The notes under the pieces were generated by a model. The model searched no databases and had not been told where the DNA came from. It saw only the letters and a program-made list of their open reading frames with translations. Position numbers and translations under genes: made by a program. This document shows, piece after piece, positions 19,657-42,255 of a DNA stretch of 64,000 nt; positions within the stretch are counted from its first letter, which is position 1, and the number at the start of each line of letters is the position of its first letter. This DNA is from Lucifuga dentata (taxonomy: Eukaryota > Chordata > Actinopteri > Ophidiiformes > Bythitidae): contig VXCM01002067.1 of NCBI GenBank assembly GCA_014773175.1, forward strand, positions 17,930-81,929, written 5' to 3'.

Positions 19657-20973
19657 GTCGACTTTTTGCAAGACTGAATGAAAAAACACGACAAACTGAA
19701 ATGGAACATGGTTGAGCAGTGAAACTGTGACATAGTTGGCAAATTTAAATCACAAGGCTACTATTTCTTTGTTGAATAAACTGGGTAAAAAAAACAAAAA
19801 AAAACATATTAATCACAGTGCACTGTTATTATTATTTTTTTAAATACTCTCAGAATTCTGGACCTTTCTCACAGCAGATATCTTGGTTTGACAACACAAG
19901 TGTAACGAACAACATTACTTATGGCTACATTCTGTTTGTTTGTGTTTTGGGTTCAGGATGGGTGATGCATACACAGTTTCAATGAAAAATCTGTGAACTC
20001 TACTCTGACATTAACCTGTGTAAATTCTTGCTACAATTTGTAAACCATCCTCCCCTCATTGACTGTAAACTTCCAAACCCTAAAACCAGCAAATCATCTC
20101 CCTCACAGTTTAAGATGCTCCTCACAGCTGGGAAGTTTTGATGTTGATGTGCAATGCCATTTCCCTTCAAATATAATGTTCAAAGTCTTCAAAAAGTTCA
20201 GTGTTTGTCTCGTCAGTTCACAAAACATTTCCTAGAAGTGTTGAGGAACTTAATAGTTGTCCTTCTGAAAACTTGAGACGTCCATAAACACAATTCGTTT
20301 GTTTTTTCTTACATGGACACATGAACACAGACTCTACCACGACCTAAATATTTCTGCAGTTCTTTTACCGTTACCCTGGTTACATATTCGTCTCCAGCAT
20401 GCCATAATGCTAAAAAGGAAGCAGCAGCAACGAAATAAATTCTCTCCATTTGTAGAGAACTTATTTTACTGTCGGTTGATGAACACTCAGGCCTTTATAG
20501 AATAATTCCTCCAGAAAAGTCTAAACGGTTCACAAACCTTTTAATGCAACTGTAGGAGTATTTTGTTCATATTGTCTCACCGGTAAAATAAATCTAAATG
20601 GGAAGGAGCCGTCATAACCGTTATTAATGCACCTGTGCCTTTCCTGCTACGACGGCAACATGGTGCAGCTCATGTCTCTCGATAATATTTAATTTATGAT
20701 GTCAAAGACAGTGAATTAACATGAATTTGTTTATGGCAGACACTTAAACCTCGCTGTAAAATTAAGAGGCTACTCCCATCAGCTTTTATCTTTATTTACA
20801 CCCTCACAAATACTAGCGTTCGCTAGCTTAACTCGGCTAGGCTACAGACAGAAAACAAAACGCAAGTTAACGGTCATCCTCCTGTTATGTGTCAAGACTG
20901 TTGGCAGACAAAAGCAGCCGTCCAAAAACCAGTATATCATTTAAAATATCCTACATAATAGTACTTTACATAC

Positions 20974-21060
20974 CTACATGGAAGTACTTGCTAGGGTTTC
21001 TCCGTTTGTCTTTGTGTCAGAGGCAAGGTACAGTCAGGAGTGTTACCATGGCCGCAAACA
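20974..21060 (-). promoter_or_regulatory. katnal1: Probable katnal1 5'UTR exon and promoter
   Basis: Upstream of the start codon an acceptor (CATTCAG) precedes 19673, so the 5'UTR is spliced. The best matching donor on the minus strand is TGTAG/GTATGT at 20974, in a GC-richer block containing GCCGC and CGTACGCG (to about 21110). The right boundary of this exon is unknown. Transcript data would be needed to confirm it. Confidence 0.4.
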
Positions 21061-21188
21061 GACGCCGTATGGAGGTTCCACCGACTGCTGCATTCACGTA
21101 CGCGTTGCAGATCAGTAAATATGAAAACCATGTTAAGTTAGCAGAAATTCAGGGCTTTATATACAGGTACAGACCCAAAAGAGTTTAA
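21048..21188 (+). other. Unrecognised short ORF divergent from katnal1
   Basis: ATG in good context (TTACCATGG) opens a 46-codon frame starting MAANRRRMEVPP, antisense to the probable katnal1 5'UTR exon. I do not recognise the peptide. The early part is basic, the rest is nondescript, and it ends at TAA 21186-21188. It could be the first exon of a divergent transcript from a bidirectional promoter, or chance. Confidence 0.2.
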
Positions 21189-21567
21189 GTGCAAATTTAG
21201 CTTCACAATTAAATCGCATTTATTGGCGAAGTGGATAGTTTGATCGCGTTTCAGAATTAGATTTCATTTGACTGTAAATGTTTGTACACCTAACTGTTGG
21301 AAAAGTTTGCAATCTTAGAAATAAAAGGTCCGTCACCACAGATTTCATACAGTTATCCTCGAATTTTTGTTCATTGTTTGTATTTAAGACCTGTTTTTAT
21401 ATATATATCCGGTCTAAAATTAAAAAAAAAAAAAAAAATTACTACTTTAAAGGAGTACTCAGAACCGTGGCAATGCTAAACTTGATCCCTGGACGTCGCT
21501 ACAACCCATCCAAATACTGCAAAGGCAGGGTAAATGATTACTGTTTATCACAAACTGTATACCCGCA

Positions 21568-21609
21568 GAAAGAAAAGAAAAGAAAAGAAAAGAAAAGAAA
21601 AGAAAAGAG
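21568..21609. repeat. (AAAGA)n microsatellite
   Basis: Pentanucleotide AAAGA repeated about eight times. Confidence 0.9.
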
Positions 21610-22837
21610 AGTATATGTATGTAACTCTCTAAAAATATCTAATCATTTGAGAGCAAATACCAGTTAAAATATTCGGTATGAATACAGTAAAATATAATAA
21701 ATTATGAACATTCAGTTTTAAATGGATGTTTTACATTTAGTACGTGATTCTACATGTCTTTATTGGGCACTAACTTTGTGCCGTTACAGTGAACATTTTT
21801 AAAAAAACAAACTTTCAAAGTGATATTTGACTAGAACATCGTTGTGCACAGCCATTAAGAATCTATCTACACACACACACGGGTTAGGGTAACCCTAAAA
21901 AAACTGGACAAATGCAAAGTGAGCAGATTAATTAACAGCAGCTGGTTTACTGGTTCACAACCCATTGCTTTAAACTGGCATTAACTGCGTTAGATAAGAG
22001 GAAAGATGATGGTAACCTCAAGAATTAAACTCAATTTAATGCTGATAAAACCATTTTTATTTTGACTGCAGCTTTACATTTTCTAAAGGTCCATACTGTC
22101 CATACCATAACATGTTTGCATTATGGCCTACATGCTACACAAGTATCAGTTATAAGTTTACCTCACACCATTAAGTTACTTGTGACATCACCTAAATTGC
22201 AAGGATCACTCAGCATTCAGTGATATTCACTCATGCTTCTCAAGTAGATTTGAGAACCAAAGTCACAAGTTGTCCGATATGATAGATACATGTTTTCTTA
22301 GTGCTTTAGGCTTGAGTTCTCTTCAAAGAACTGTATATGCAAATGAGCTTACATAAAGCTGGTTATGTTAATACATATTTGAGAGCAAATATTCCAGAAC
22401 AGCGTCAAAATTCATGTTGCTGTAGAAGTTATGCTGGCAGTTCTGTCATGAACTGAAATATCCCTTAAAAAATATAAATTAGACAAAATGACTGCAGTTT
22501 TTCTTCACAGTTACACTTTTGATTCTTTTTGTCTCATTGAAATCAAATTTTCTTAGAATTCCGTCTGCACGAAATACATGGACTATAGTGCTGCTAGATA
22601 GTTGATTGCTTATTTGTCTACAAACTAAAGTGCATTCTGTAATGCTGTTTTTTATGTGCAGGCCAAGCTGCAAATATCTGTCTTACTTCTGCATCCGTTC
22701 ACATGCATTTCACTGAAATGTTACTTATGCTGTGCAAATGTGCAGGCCCATAGTGTTACTATGTGCTTTACAGAGGGTGGAATCATCAGGAGCTTCCCCC
22801 TCTTCCCTTCGTATCTCCTCATCGTAAAAAGCACTTT

Positions 22838-22906
22838 CAAATTCTTTGTTAGGACACTCTCAAATTCTTTGTTAGGACGCTCTCAAATTCTTTGTTAGGA
22901 TGCTCT
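22838..22906. repeat. Three tandem copies of a 23-bp unit in the Rab33 3'UTR
   Basis: The unit CAAATTCTTTGTTAGGA recurs at 22838, 22861 and 22884 with one or two substitutions per copy. It lies about 100-165 nt downstream of the Rab33 stop codon on the transcribed strand. Confidence 0.85.
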
Positions 22907-23002
22907 CTTCGATACTGCTTTCCTCAACACTGTTATGTGCCATAAAGGCTTTGATGGCCTTTAGATGCACCCTCTGTATATTTATACAGCACAGAGGTGA
23001 CC

Positions 23003-25244
23003 TCAGCATTGACAGGGAGCTGCCTGCTGCTCTCTCTGGTTCCACAGATGCCCAACACCACCCTCATTAGGCTGCTTCAGTCTCAGAGGTTTGCGACTCT
23101 TTAGTCTATAGGCCAAAGTCAGAAAGATAGCATCGATGTGTTCCTTCTCAGCAGGGTCCTTGGCTGAAGTCTCAAAAAGCGGGAAGTTATAGCTGTCAGC
23201 TAGACGTTGGGCAAACGACGTTGGCACCTCCCGGAGATTCCTCAAGTCACACTTGTTGCCCACCAGAATGCGGGGCACCAGGGGCCCCACAGAGTGCTGC
23301 CTGCATTCATCAATCCATTCTGGGATGTTCTCAAAGGAAGAGAGACTCGTCACGTCATACACAAAGATGATGGCATGGACGCTGCGGTAGTAGTGCTCCA
23401 CCATGCTCTTTCTAAAGCGCTCCTGACCGGCTGTATCCCAGATCTGCAACTGGCACAACAGAAAAAGATTCTGATGCTCAGTTGGGCACTAAAGACATTA
23501 ATGTATGAAATATAACTCATACATGTCCACCTAATGAGCGTAAGTATGACTGATCATACTTTTGCAAATCTGAATTGTTTTTTTTTTTTACAGTATACAG
23601 TGGCTAAGATATAAAAATAACAGGACTGAATTGAGTCCCATTGACTTCAATGCATAACTTATGAAAGTTACATGTCATCATAATTTTATGTATAGTTTAT
23701 TACTATTCAGTACTGAATAATTTTCAGGGATTTTGAGGAGTTTGTATAAAACACTTGAGATATAATACTTTGCAGTGAGTTAGGCGCAATATACATATAG
23801 CTCAAACTCACAAACCTTACATATTGTCATGGGGTGGCTACGAGGTGAGAACTCAGTTGCCGGCAGGCAGATAGGTGAATGTGGATAAACAGTCTTTAAT
23901 ATGTAAATGGCAAAAATAACCAACCCAAGTGGATGGATTGACACTTACAGTTCATGTTGTTGGCAAACAGATAAACATGCAACAGATTCAGAGGACTGAA
24001 GCAGAAAAAACACACAAAAGGTACAGTCTGAGGTCTAGATTTGAAATCAGGAAACAGGCAGCCAGGAAATCTGGTAAACAAATCAAAAAAAAAAAAAAAA
24101 AAAAAAAAGGGCAGAGAATATCACAACAGGTCGATATCAAGATTCAAAACAGATTACAAGCAGAGATACAGGTAAACAGGAAATAGATAAACAACTGGAC
24201 GCTCAAAACTCACAAGACAATCTGGCAGAGAACAAAGGGAAAGGGCTGATGATGGGATTGTGAGCAGGCGTGGCGGTCAGATGACTGAGGAGGAAAAATC
24301 AGGGGCTTGGGAACAGGTGAGGTGATCAGGATGAGAAGCTTGGAGGTGAGAGCTGGTGGACAGTGAACTGCAGACTGATGACACATCATCATTATGCCTT
24401 TTAACATATACAGTATATCAGTATATCAGTGTGCAGTAATGCACATTTTGCAACTGAATGGACGCTGTACTACATACAGTAGCTACAAAGGCTTTATACT
24501 GTAGATTTGAATGTATTATTTAACTCAAATATAACTCAAATATATATATATATTTAACTCAGATATCATGGTAATGCGCTTTGGTACAGGTGTTTATTGT
24601 TCAGATATTTCGGATTTTACAGCAATCACATAATTGGAATACATTTACATAAGCTATATAATAAACAATCTGGTTTATTTATGAAGGTGTACAAGTTAAT
24701 ACTAAGTAGTTTCGTGTTTATAGTTATCTTTACAGAAAAAATCCACCTAGGTAGACTTGTTCCACTTTTGTTTTATACCGTTTATTCGAGTACAGATAAC
24801 GTTCACCACAGAGTGACTATTCTAACAGGATATGAAATGACATTTAGCCTAACAAACTGGTTCTGGTCCAGGTCAAAGGTAGGCCTGTGTGTTAACGTGG
24901 ATATGTTTTGTTCTCAGATGTCCCGTTATAAACCTTAGCTTATGTCAGTCTGTGGCAGTAAAATGTCTCACCTTTCTGGATTCCCTTACCTTGATACTCT
25001 CTCCATCCAGCTCTAGTGTCCTCTCTCTGAAATCCACCCCGATCGTTGCCTCTGGGTTCTTCAGGAAAGTTCCCCCACAAAACCTGTAAGTCAGACATGT
25101 TTTTCCCACGTTTGAATCTCCTGTGACTATTATCTTGAAAATCCGAGTTTGTGCAGTCTCATATTCGTGATTGGACAACTCCAAGGAGTCGTTTCCTTTG
25201 AAAATTATGTCAAATTGCTGCCCAGGCTTGTTTTCTCTTGCCAT
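23003..25244 (-). CDS. rab33: Rab33-family small GTPase
   Basis: Golgi/autophagy-associated small GTPase; Rab33 proteins act in intra-Golgi retrograde traffic and bind Atg16L1. Two coding exons: 24990-25244 (85 aa) and 23003-23449 (148 aa plus TGA), joined in phase 0 for 233 aa. Visible motifs are the P-loop GDSNVGKT (residues 42-49), the switch I block [16 protein letters not shown] (90-95), NKCD (150-153), ETSAK (178-182) and a C-terminal CQC for double geranylgeranylation. The stretch [17 protein letters not shown] and the [12 protein letters not shown] block resemble human RAB33B more than RAB33A, but the N-terminal 30 residues match neither, so the paralogue is left open. Intron 1 is about 1.5 kb. 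The start is the only ATG that places the full N-terminus ahead of the G1 motif. Confidence 0.9.
23820..24380. repeat. Probable dispersed repeat in Rab33 intron
   Basis: The stretch contains a poly(A) run (24085-24108) and AACAGG/CAGGTGAG-rich text typical of degenerate dispersed elements in fish introns. Boundaries and family could not be determined. Confidence 0.3.
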
Positions 25245-25286
25245 CGCTCATCTTCTCGCTACCTGGATGCTTCTGGTGTTGAAATA

Positions 25287-25294
25287 TCGCGAGA
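25287..25294. promoter_or_regulatory. TCGCGAGA promoter motif upstream of Rab33 gene
   Basis: An 8-bp TCGCGAGA core lies 43 bp upstream of the Rab33 start codon. This core is known from CpG-island promoters as the BANP/Kaiso-type element (TCTCGCGAGA). A second CGCGCGAGAG stretch lies about 40 bp further out. Function here is inferred from motif and position. Confidence 0.4.
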
Positions 25295-26386
25295 TCAGGA
25301 AAAGACCGCCGCTAGATGTCGCTGGTGCATCGCGCGAGAGACGCTATATTTCCCCGCATTAGTAAATCCATATACTTGCAAAATTTTGATGTTAAAAGTA
25401 AGATTTCCATTGCATTGGGTTATTACGGAATGACATTTCTCAGCTAATTCTTCATCGTCATACCACTGAAAATTATTGAACAAGTACTAAACGTTTTATT
25501 AAGACTTAAAAAATAATAACTTGTTTAAAATGTATAAAACCTTTCTTAATTTGTGAAACAGAACTTTTTTAGTTTTTTAATCAGACCTCGATCTAGACCT
25601 GTTCCATCAAGACCAGGTCTGGATTTAAAAAAAAAAATTAAAAAAAAAGTTATAATAATAAAATAACTGATTTAGCTGTGTTTTGTCCACCCCACATAAA
25701 TCAGGTCAAAATCAAAGCCCATGTAGAATGATCAGACTTGAGCCATATAGAAAGCCCATCATTCCCCTATTTCAGATTTTCAAAACCTTTGTTCTATTTG
25801 TGAAAAAAAAGTGTGATATCACAAGAGCTGGATCAAAAATCACTGTATAAAAACTTTAGAGATTAACATAGCTCCCTCTTTCAGTTCATTTTTCAGATTT
25901 TTATGTATAGGGAAAAAAGAAAAACAGGTGACTTAGCTATTTTTTTCATCGAAAGATCAAATATTTCTGTACATGGGCTAATCAAACTTAGACTAGAATC
26001 CCTAGAGAACCTGAAAACTGTTTATAATCACTGGTACAAACTATCCTCTTCTCCTCCCAAAAAGACATAAATCTGACCCGACCTCATCAGTCAAACACCT
26101 ATAAAACACTTTATGGACAATGTCATAGCCTTTCAGGTATTATATGGCTTGGTATTCACAATAAATCATTGTCAAGGACACAGGGAGACAGCTAATTTGT
26201 AGGATTTATATGGGTAGCACAGTATGGTGGAGGACATCTACTTTAATCTGTCTTTGACTAATTAGTGATGTAGAAAAAGGTGAAGGCCTACATCAGGGAA
26301 AAACATTTCGTTAACCCCACATGCTCAAGTACACATTCAGCTTCTGAACAAGGTAATCTGCTGTATTGTAATCATCAGTTCCTTAA
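25295..26386. other. Spacer between Rab33 and the death-domain gene
   Basis: AT-rich DNA with A-rich runs near 25630. No exon or recognisable repeat found apart from the palindrome that follows. Confidence 0.6.
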
Positions 26387-26537
26387 TTGGAAGGCAGAAG
26401 ACAATCATTAATCTTGATGCTTTGATTTTTAAAATGCTACTCTGTATTTGAGTCCTACTGTACACAGGTGATTTAAATACAGAGTAGAATTTTAAAGATC
26501 AAAGCTTCAAGATTAATGATTGTCTTCTGTCTTCCAG
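26387..26537. repeat. Long palindrome (two arms of about 64 bp)
   Basis: The left arm (26387-26449) and right arm (26474-26537) are near-perfect inverse copies; AGAAGACAATCATTAATCTT and its inverse are seen on the two sides. A loop of about 24 bp separates them. It starts 56 bp beyond the stop codon of the minus-strand death-domain gene, so it probably lies in that gene's 3'UTR. It may be a tiny foldback transposon or a hairpin RNA; no protein coding. Confidence 0.75.
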
Positions 26538-26592
26538 TTAATCAGTTACTATTTACTGTTTTGGCAACAGTTCCTCCCTCCGTCTTCCTGCC

Positions 26593-27798
26593 TCAGGTGT
26601 ATCTGCGGTTGAGATCATTGATCCTGCGTAACCCGTCTTGGTTGTGGATGGTCTTGTGAACAGTGATGAGGAAGGGGAAGGCAGAGGGCAGCTCCACCCT
26701 GCGGCTTAGGTTCTGATGGCCCCAGTGGAGACAGCGCAGTCTCTCAGCCAGGTCCCGCCGGCCTGCTTGCTCCAGTCCATCTCTCAGCAGTTTGGTCTTA
26801 TTGGGCTTGTCCCATGACCGCTCATACCTGTGGATAGAAAGAGACATTCCAAGCCAGGGGAACCAGGAGACAAATCCAGACTAAACTGGGTTTGCAGCAG
26901 AGTGAGGTAGTGTATAGGAAAACTGACAGATACCCTCAAAAGTCCAAGGGAAAACAGGGAATGACAAATAATTAATTGATGATACTTCAAGTCTTGTGGA
27001 CTCTATTTGAATCTATGAGAAGTACAATTATTTCAATGAGAGACCAACCAATATATCATCTGATACTGACTTATCACTGGTGCAGTATATCAATAACTGC
27101 ATATATGTTGGCACATACAAAAAATACAGTACATAAATATGTAACAGACTTAATGTGTATTTGGCCCTAATTTTTCCTCAGTTCAAGTTTGATGTTTTTG
27201 TTGCGTTTGTATTTTTTAGTATTTGCTATTTAGTTTTAGTTTAGTTTAATTTGTTATTTAAAATAATATAATTTCCACCAAAGTCTATTCAAATATCCTC
27301 CCTCAGTATCTATGTCTTGGATAGCCAAATTTGAGGAACAGTGGCCAAAATATTTTAATTATGTAATGTGTTTATCTAACAAAAAAAAGCATGAGATATT
27401 ATCAGATTTCGTTACTCTCAAATCCTGCATTTAAATCCACCACAAACCACAAACACAAAAAATCAACCACACACACACACATGTAGTACCAGCTTTCCAG
27501 CATGTTCCTGGCCTGGACTTTCTTCTCAGTGGATCTGGTGTGGAACTGTCTTATCTCAGTTCTGTTAAAGCCAAGCTCATATGCCAGAACTGTCCACTCA
27601 AATCCAAGCTGACTGGAAATCTCCTGCAGTGTCTTCAGGTTGATTACAGCGTCCTGGAGAAAAGCAGAATAGTATACAAAATCTAAATTCTTTGCTATAA
27701 AGTTTTTTTAAAAAAAAGTGTGAATATCTTGATATGCTTTAAGTTCAATTTAAAATATGTAATAGTTAAATACAAACCTCTTGTGCTTTGTTGGGCAT
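26593..27798 (-). CDS. Small death-domain protein of unknown identity
   Basis: Three exons are proposed on the minus strand: 27778-27798 (MPNKAQE), 27490-27653 (54 aa plus part of a Trp codon) and 26593-26827 (77 aa plus TGA). The splice sites are consensus and the phases match, giving 139 aa. Exons 2-3 carry a death domain (about residues 14-98): LKTLQEISSQLGFEWTVLAY, then ELGFNRTEIRQF, QARNMLESW, LLRDGLEQAGRRDLAERL, which has the six-helix pattern with conserved Trp/Leu positions. A basic tail follows (HWGHQNLSRRVELP..LRRINDLNRRYT). Death domains mediate homotypic contacts in apoptosis and innate signalling. There is no enzymatic, transmembrane or ankyrin segment. The 7-residue first exon is the weak point: further upstream exons may exist between 27799 and 29174. 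I cannot name the gene. Confidence 0.6.
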
Positions 27799-29174
27799 TA
27801 TCAAAAATGCTGAAAATCTGAATTTCAGGTCACACTGTAACTATTTCCACAAAAGAATATTAGTAGATTATCTCAGCATAGATCAGAATGATTGCTGTTG
27901 TTTTTTGTTTTTTTAAATCCAATAAACATACATTTACCGTCCAAAATATCAAATATTAGGCACAGAGAAACCTACCCTCAGGCACATAAATATACTTAAA
28001 TAAGCTTGGTCTCACTGTTACTGGGGAGATTCATCATCAACAAACTAACCTGTTAAAGATTAGCTTAAGTGGAGTTAACAACTGTGAAAGTAAAACCCTC
28101 TGCTACCAGGTAAACAAGAACATGTTATGCTAAAACTGGATGGATGCAATTGACCAGTTAATAAATGTTAATGAATCAAGTATCAGTACAAAATGATGTC
28201 AGCTTGTTGAAGTAGCATGTTGATAGTGTGTTAGGATTAACAATCATCACAAATATTAATAATATATCAAAATAATAAATCAAAAATTAATAAATCGTCA
28301 CTTTTCGTGAGAGTTTTGAGAAATCCGTTTGTTAGATTGTTTAATTTAATCCATGTGAAGTGTATTCTAAAAGAGCGGGACAATAAAAAATATTTTCAAA
28401 AGCCTTTATTCTCTTAAAAAATTCACTTCCTCACCATAAAAAGCATCAGGGTCTACAGTATGTGCAATATCATTGTAGGGTTTATGTTGATCAAAGAACA
28501 TTAAAAATATTTGCTGTCATGTAAACAGTAGTCAAAAGAATCTAGCCAAAAGCTGTTACTCTATCTAGACGTGATTAAAAAAAAACACTTTCTGATCATT
28601 TGTTTTGATGTGTTAATGATAATTCTAATTAAAAGCGCTGCAAGTTCAAGCCAATATATAACACTGATATGAATTTCAACAGTTTTTAACAGGCACAAAA
28701 TGTAACACAATTTCAGTTTTATTTCCATATCTCATATGACAGTCTGACAAATCAATCACTGCAAAATTAGTCAGAAGATTAAAAGCCTGTCGTGTACAGT
28801 ATAGTGTAAGCTGCTATACTGTACTATTTTTTTAACCTTTCAGCTGGAGGGAAACTATCCACAATGGCAGAACAAAAACAAAAATCAAAGACTTCAAATA
28901 CATCATATTAATTAACTGATTATTGAATATTGCCAGAATGTTTGTCAGTCTGTGTTTCAGCAGGTAGTTAAGGTAAAGATCCAGCCTGCTGGACCCATAC
29001 TGCTCTCAGGCTTTTCCTTCTCTGGAGCAAAGAACAGTGCTTTTCAAATCTCAATCAGTCAATCTTTCTTGGGTCACAACCCAAGACTGGGCTCTCTGAT
29101 GGCAAAATTTTTTAATCAGCTGGGTCCCATGCGTCGATACCCTGTGCACCTCTTAGCCTTCAATTTAGCTGGGT
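27799..29174. other. Spacer: death-domain gene 5' flank and slain1 3'UTR
   Basis: AT-rich. Candidate minus-strand poly(A) signals (AATAAA, seen as TTTATT) are at 28718-28723 and 28405-28410, about 450 and 770 nt beyond the slain1 stop. The plus-strand open frame across 28952-29275 is the antisense shadow of the last slain1 exon. Confidence 0.5.
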
Positions 29175-40509
<11,335 letters not shown>

Positions 40510-40638
40510 GGTCTGGAGGCTCAACACGTCCGCTTCCATCTGGTAAAAAGCACATTGAGGCAAAGCGGAGCTCGGCCTGCCTGCTGAGGAGCCTGCTCAA
40601 TTCAGTTCAGAGGGTGTCCAGATTCCCCCGTAAACTGC

Positions 40639-40640
<2 letters not shown>

Positions 40641-40676
<36 letters not shown>
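40641..40676. repeat. (CA)n microsatellite upstream of slain1
   Basis: Eighteen CA units, about 130 bp upstream of the slain1 start codon. Confidence 0.9.
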
Positions 40677-40678
<2 letters not shown>

Positions 40679-41500
40679 ACTGATGCTGCTGCTGCTGGGA
40701 TCACAGCCTCCATCCTATTGGTCAACAGCACGGAGTTCAACTCCCATCACACCACTGCTATTCTATTCTGTTCTGTTTTAGAATATATATTTTGTATTTT
40801 CCAAATAAACAAAATGGAGTCATATCAAAGAAAAAAAAAAAATAAATAAAATTACAACTTAACTGAGAAATTCTGTCTTTTATATCCGTAATGATTACAT
40901 TGAATAGATTTTTTTCGCTCTGTGCTCCAATACGAATTACAAAAAGTCATATCCAAAAAAAAAAAAAAAANAAAAAAAAAAAAAAAGAAAAAGAAAAAAA
41001 CGAAAAGAAAAAAAGTATTATAATTTAACTGAGAAATTCTGTCTTATGTATATGTAATAATTTCATTGGATATTTTTATTTATTTATTTTTTGCTGTATT
41101 CTCCACTACGAATTACAAAAATCAAAAATCGGTTTAATTTCTTAATGTAACATTTCTTCATTTCTGTTTTATTCTACTTTGGTACAAATGATAAATGATC
41201 ACATAATTAATTTAAGAATTTTTTTTTATAGCAGTAGCAAATAGAATTGTAAATAATATAATATTCTTCACAATAGTTGACCATTCTGTTCTTCAGATGT
41301 GGCTGTTAAAGATACACAGACATATATGAACTACTTTGCATTGATAAATGTTTTATTCAGTATGGGTTTTCCACCTAATATATTTTTTAAATGCTGAAAA
41401 AGACCTAAAGCACATGCTTTCTCCCTCTTTGAAAATTCCAGATTTCTATGACAATGAAAACATGCCCCCTCACCAGTAACTCCCTGTTCTGAACATGAGC

Positions 41501-41504
41501 ACGC

Positions 41505-41557
<53 letters not shown>
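41501..41557. repeat. (CA)n microsatellite
   Basis: A long, slightly interrupted CA run between slain1 and scel. Confidence 0.9.
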
Positions 41558-41559
<2 letters not shown>

Positions 41560-42190
41560 CATCAAAATTATTCTAACCACGTCTCATGTCTGAACATCCA
41601 GACCCTGATTGCCTGACGCTGATTTGAGATGCCACAAGTCCTCTTCCTACATGCACATCATGAAAGGGGGAAAGAAGTTTCCTTTCTTCTGCAGAGGAAA
41701 GTACAGTAAAAACAGCTTCTGGTGACAAACTTTACCTACATAATTCACAGTGAAAGTCAAACATCCAAGGAAAGGACCAGAAGAAAAACAGTTGAGACTT
41801 TAACAAAGAAAAGGCAAATTAACACAAAGATGCATCCACATGATTTTACCCATTTAATAGATGAAGATACAATCATTGCCTTATTGCACACAGAACAAGC
41901 CCCCGGCCCTAAAAACTTGCATAATATCATGTTACATCACATATAAGGCTACAGAATTTAGAGCATCTTAGAAATGTTGCTATTTGTAAAAAGGTTTGTA
42001 AAATTTGTAAAATCATCACGATTTCAAGTAGTGTGTGCCTGACAGTGTGCGCCTGACACTGAAAAATAACATTCATTGACAATTCTCACTGACTTTTATC
42101 CAAACACCCAAAGATAAAGACATTTAATGGTTTGTAAAGCTTATTGCATAAGACCCTGGATCACCCAAACATACTGATAAACATTAATCC

Positions 42191-42196
42191 TTTATT
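42191..42196 (-). terminator. scel: Candidate scel poly(A) signal
   Basis: TTTATT on the plus strand is AATAAA on the transcribed strand, about 60 nt after the scel stop codon, implying a short 3'UTR. Confidence 0.55.
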
Positions 42197-42255
42197 TTAT
42201 CCCCAATCACATGTAATATACTCTATCTCCACTGAGGGCTTTGAAATAAAGATAC

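Larger units (their letters stand above)
21189..23002. other. Spacer between katnal1 upstream region and Rab33 gene
   Basis: Holds an (AAAGA)n microsatellite (21568-21609), an A tract near 21420, and the presumed 3'UTR of the minus-strand Rab33 gene at its right end. No other exon seen. Confidence 0.6.
40510..42190. other. slain1 upstream region and scel 3' flank
   Basis: The first 100 bp are GC-rich and fit the slain1 promoter. A (CA)n run (40641-40676), an A-rich tract with N at 40971 and a long (CA)n run (41501-41557) follow. No exon seen. Confidence 0.6.
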
